From positions 121,736 to 185,735 of the forward strand of contig JAIQDT010006483.1 of the NCBI GenBank assembly GCA_021521415.1: 64,000 nt of DNA. Reading direction: 5' to 3'. Of the stretch, positions 61,077-64,000 are shown one piece after another. Made by a program: the position numbers and the translations under genes. Positions within the stretch are counted from its first letter, which is position 1; every line of letters starts with the position of its first letter. The notes beneath the pieces were generated by a model. The model was given only the letters and a program-made list of their open reading frames with translations, was not told the origin of the DNA and made no database searches. The stretch is from Bidens hawaiensis. Taxonomy: Eukaryota; Streptophyta; Magnoliopsida; Asterales; Asteraceae.

Positions 61077-61770
61077 TCCCCACACTTAACCTTTTTTCGT
61101 CCCTGAAAAAGTCTCATTGCAACGGGATCAGAATCGGAGAAATACAGTCTAACAAACATATAGATTATCTTTAAAAAAAATTTATAAACAATGCAAAAAC
61201 TACGATCACCAATATTGTTGTCCACTTAAACCCATGCCTTTGTCTTTACCGGGACAAGTAAGATCCAACTATTATTATTATTTTTTTATTATATAATCTA
61301 GTGGAACCCACAGTCAAGACCCGCTTTATTTTAGATTTTACCAGATCAAACCACCCAACTTGACTTAAACCTCATAATAGCAGATTAAACATTGTTGCAC
61401 ATTTTTCATAAATAGCTAAGACGATCAAGGATATTGTTTATCCACCTAAATTTAAACATCAGAGTATACCAAGCAGCCATTAGATACGATTAAGGTTCAA
61501 TTTATTCAACTGACTAACAAGTGTTCCCCACTACATGACATACCCCCGTTATCAAGCAATACCCCGGACCCATTACCACACATGATTTTACAAGTTTCCA
61601 TACATCGTGTCTCTAGTTGATCCTGTTCTTAATGGTATGGGACGCAAGTAAGAGGACCACGTATGACTAACAGCGGGATGATCACTGGATCATCAAGATT
61701 TTACTTCACTGTAATTGATGTAAGTGAGTGTAATGATTGCAATAAACTGCGGGTTTATGCTTAAAAGCTT
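61077..61770. other. Spacer after the truncated Gypsy element
   Basis: AT-rich, no gene recognised. 61675-61695 has the short repeat ggatgatcactggatcatca. It may belong to the interrupted Athila-like element on the minus strand. Confidence 0.4.
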
Positions 61771-62072
61771 TTATGATTTAAATATCCGAAGATACTCAGA
61801 TGAACAACCCGTAAAAAGACCCGTGTTTCCGAACCCGAGGCATCCCATCAACTTCAATACTTCCTTCTTTACCACTACTTGCATATTCGGATTAAGACGT
61901 CTTTGTGGTTGCACCACCGACTTGTACTCATCCACCATTTAAAATCCGATTCGTGCAATAAGCGGGGCTTATACCTTGAATATCGGACAATCTCCATGCA
62001 ATCGCCCCCTTGTGTAGCTTCAACACGTCTATCAACTTAGTCTTCTGTTTTTCCGTCAACTGGATGACACGA
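61770..62072 (-). pseudogene. Athila/Tat-like Gypsy pol fragment (RT start)
   Basis: The minus strand shows LTEKQKTKLIDVLKLHKGAI, AWRLSDIQGISPAYCTNRIL and, after frame breaks, a remnant of VQPQRRLNPNMQ-type sequence. This is the RT start typical of Athila/Tat elements. It is cut at 62073 by a TG-starting LTR, with cacga as left flank. Confidence 0.7.
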
Positions 62073-62194
62073 TGTAACATCCAACTTTTGATTAAATAAA
62101 CAACAGAAAGTTTTGTTATTAGTGTGTGTCGTTAAAATAGTCTTGTGTTAAGTGTTTGGGAAGTAGGAATTGGGAATGGGTGGTGGGACCCATG

Positions 62195-62215
62195 AAACCC
62201 CCTATATATATAACC
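62195..62215 (+). promoter_or_regulatory. Probable LTR TATA box
   Basis: ccctatatatataaccc about 130 bp into the LTR, followed by a pyrimidine/CA-rich leader (acacacacaaac). Confidence 0.55.
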
Positions 62216-62744
62216 CAACCACTTCTTCCTTTTCTTTTCCATTCTCATCCAAACACACACAAACACACACACTTTCTCTCTACACTCCGGATCCAAATCA
62301 GTGTAAAAAAAAAGAGAGGAAGAATCTCGTGTGTAGACATCATCAAATAGCAAGAATCATCGTCCAGATCTACGTATTGTCCGGATCTGAACTCGAACCC
62401 GAAGCAAAGGTAGGTTTCGGTTTAAATGGTTAAGTTTTATGGTTAGAATCATCATGCAAACAGATATAATGATAGATCGGGTTGTAAAATGTAGAAAAAT
62501 ATAAACTTGTAAATTATAACCTCTTGGGTGCACTTTGTAATAAAAAGGTGTGTTTGGACTTTGAAAGATGGGTTCAGGATCAGGTGCATGGGGTCAGAAT
62601 GTGTCCAAAGTTGGGAAAGAGTAAAAATCAGGTCCTGAGGAAGAGCCACGAAGTAAAATGGCTTAAAAATGGTAAAAGCGATGAAAGGCAGGCATTCGCT
62701 TCGCTCAGCCATGAGAAGGGAAACAGGCATTTCGCTTCACTTAG

Positions 62745-62850
62745 CCATGCAAAGCGAAACGCTTCCATGCGAAGCAAAACAGTTTCATGCGAAGCGAAAC
62801 GCTTCCATGCGAAGCGAAACAGTCCCATGCGAAGCAACATTCTTCCATGC
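62745..62850 (+). repeat. 20-bp tandem hairpin repeat
   Basis: catgc recurs exactly every 20 bp at 62746, 62766, 62786, 62806, 62826 and 62846. The unit is catgcgaagcgaaacgcttc, which folds as GAAGCG-AAA-CGCTTC. Confidence 0.92.
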
Positions 62851-62894
62851 AAAATTTTATAAAATTCATTTTCTGATGCATTTTTGTTAAAGGA

Positions 62895-62990
62895 CTGTCA
62901 ACCCCAGCCTGGGGAGCTGCCCTTGGACCTTGCTAGGGGCTACCGCCCCTAGACCCTGCTACCAGGGGCGCTGCCCACGGACCCCCGTGA
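62895..62990 (+). repeat. GGGGC-rich inverted and direct repeat
   Basis: ctaggggctaccgcccctag is an 8-bp-stem hairpin; ggggagctgcccttggacc and ggggcgctgcccacggaccc are direct repeats. Similar wording occurs at 16715-16800. Confidence 0.75.
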
Positions 62991-63389
62991 GTTAAGGGTG
63001 TCATTGACTTAGATATAAGAAGTAGTAGTAATGGATATTCGACACTCGTAATGCGTTATACAGTTAGCCGTGCACAGCTAAAGAACGGCATTACTATTAA
63101 CGGCGATAGAAACCGACTTCAGGTGATATTCTAGCCCCTTTATCCGTTATGTTTTTGGGGCTGCATGCATACTCCTTTGTGATAGTTGTTAATACACTTA
63201 ACTTAAGTGGTAAGTGTATGATATGTGTATGTTATATGTATGACTAAGAATTGATTGTTAGTATGGATTGTTTATACGAATGAATATGTACATATACGTA
63301 TGTGCATGATCAGAAGATATGTAAAGTATGCATAAATGAAAATGAATGTATGATCGAGTGACGTGACAGGTACGGTTATTGGAGACAAA

Positions 63390-63549
63390 GGGACCAGATC
63401 CTAATAATATCTGAGACATAAGGGACCAGACCCTGATAATATCTTAGACAGAAGGGACCAGACCCTGATAATATCTGAGACAGAAGGGACCAGACCCTAA
63501 TAATATCTGAGACAGAAGGGACCAGACCCTAATAATATCTGTGATGGTA
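63390..63549 (+). repeat. 32-bp minisatellite, five units
   Basis: gggaccagaccctaataata units start at 63390, 63422, 63454, 63486 and 63518, an exact 32-bp period. Confidence 0.95.
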
Positions 63550-64000
63550 GAGATAGAATAGCTTATGGTAAATTACAAGGCCTTATGAAAGAAAGTTTGT
63601 AAGTGTGTGTGCATGTATATAAAGTTTGTATGAAAGAAGTAAGAGTAAATAAGGTATGAATACGTACCTTTGGATGCGTATGAGTAAGGGTATGAATGTA
63701 TTGTATGTTAAATGATTAGCTAGAACTCATTCAACGTAGCTGACTTTTAGTATGCATGCAGGCAAATAGATTGAGGCAGCTGGCTTAAGAAGGGATACAT
63801 GGCATGGACTGAAGAGACTGGCATCCATGATGGAGTGTTATGATTGTTTTAATTAATTACTTATGAAAAGACAATTTGTATGTTAAGACAATAATGAATG
63901 TTTTGGAATGTAATGTTTGAAGTTTTTAATTATTCTGCGAAGTTTTCAATTAACTCTGATTTTAGAATTTTGTTTATGAGTAAATCCAACACCAAAGTAG

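Larger units (their letters stand above)
62073..64000 (+). mobile_element. LTR of a Gypsy-type element, running off the right edge
   Basis: Starts tgtaacatccaacttttg; TATA-like ctatatatataac near 62201. It contains a 20-bp hairpin repeat (62745-62850), a gggc-rich repeat (62895-62990) and a 32-bp minisatellite (63390-63549). Its last bases match the reverse complement of 41640-41680, so about 40 bp of LTR should remain outside the window. Same family as 41600-45961. Confidence 0.78.

Noticed and set aside
62745..62850. CRISPR-like array
   Set aside because: The units are directly adjacent with an exact 20-bp period and no unique spacers, and the sequence is plant LTR.
63390..63549. Satellite or centromeric repeat
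   Set aside because: Only five units, within an LTR, and matched by seven units in a second LTR of the same family. It is an LTR minisatellite.

Overview
The window is repeat-rich flowering-plant nuclear DNA. It has one multi-exon housekeeping gene with GT-AG introns, and the rest is dominated by Ty3/gypsy and Ty1/copia LTR retrotransposons nested in one another, plus LINE, SINE, hAT-like and MITE-like pieces. The gene resembles eudicot BIG2/BIG3 ARF-GEFs. A composite (Asteraceae) is my guess for the source, but nothing here proves the family.

1-7660 (minus): eleven exons of a BIG-type, Sec7-domain ARF guanine-nucleotide exchange factor. The start codon is at 7660 and the last ~200 residues lie beyond the left edge. 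Splice sites, phases and key residues are conserved, but exons 4-10 contain eight one-base losses, all in or next to short runs of one base. This looks more like long-read consensus error than decay, though decay is not excluded. Introns 9 and 10 carry copies of one MITE-like repeat. 7661-9072 is the upstream intergenic region. At 9073-9474 is the 3' half of a nascent-polypeptide-associated complex alpha (NAC-alpha) gene.

9790-16515 (minus): a truncated, internally deleted Copia element. Its gag is interrupted by a solo-LTR-like insertion (11992-15593, duplicated target AATCA), which is itself interrupted by a solo Gypsy LTR (13388-15465, ATTAG). 16516-23015 is mostly AT-rich sequence with no recognisable gene.

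23021-27081 (minus): a deletion derivative of a Gypsy family, keeping one LTR, a leader ORF, part of gag and 285 bp of the other LTR. 29770-50175 (minus): a long member of the same family, flanked by CCTTA. Its 3' LTR holds a short Gypsy derivative (30438-33302, ACATA). Its 5' LTR holds a solo LTR (41600-45961, GAGAA), which contains a hAT-like element (43748-44967) carrying a captured piece of an ERF-VII transcription factor gene, and a further mosaic of LTR pieces (46046-49606).

50176-53790: a foldback MITE, a LINE ORF2 tail, a tRNA-derived SINE and a locally repeated block. 53790-61076 (plus): a mutated Gypsy with LTR, gag, protease, RT, RNase H and integrase, truncated at its 3' end. 61770-62072: an Athila/Tat-like pol fragment (minus), cut by another LTR that starts at 62073 and runs off the right edge.

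The most unusual signals are: a conserved acidic ORF between PBS and gag in two copies of one Gypsy family; short tandem repeats at the same relative place in LTRs of different sequence; arrays of GC-rich three-base-loop hairpins in two LTR families; and tRNA-like A/B-box modules downstream of the TATA box in two LTRs.
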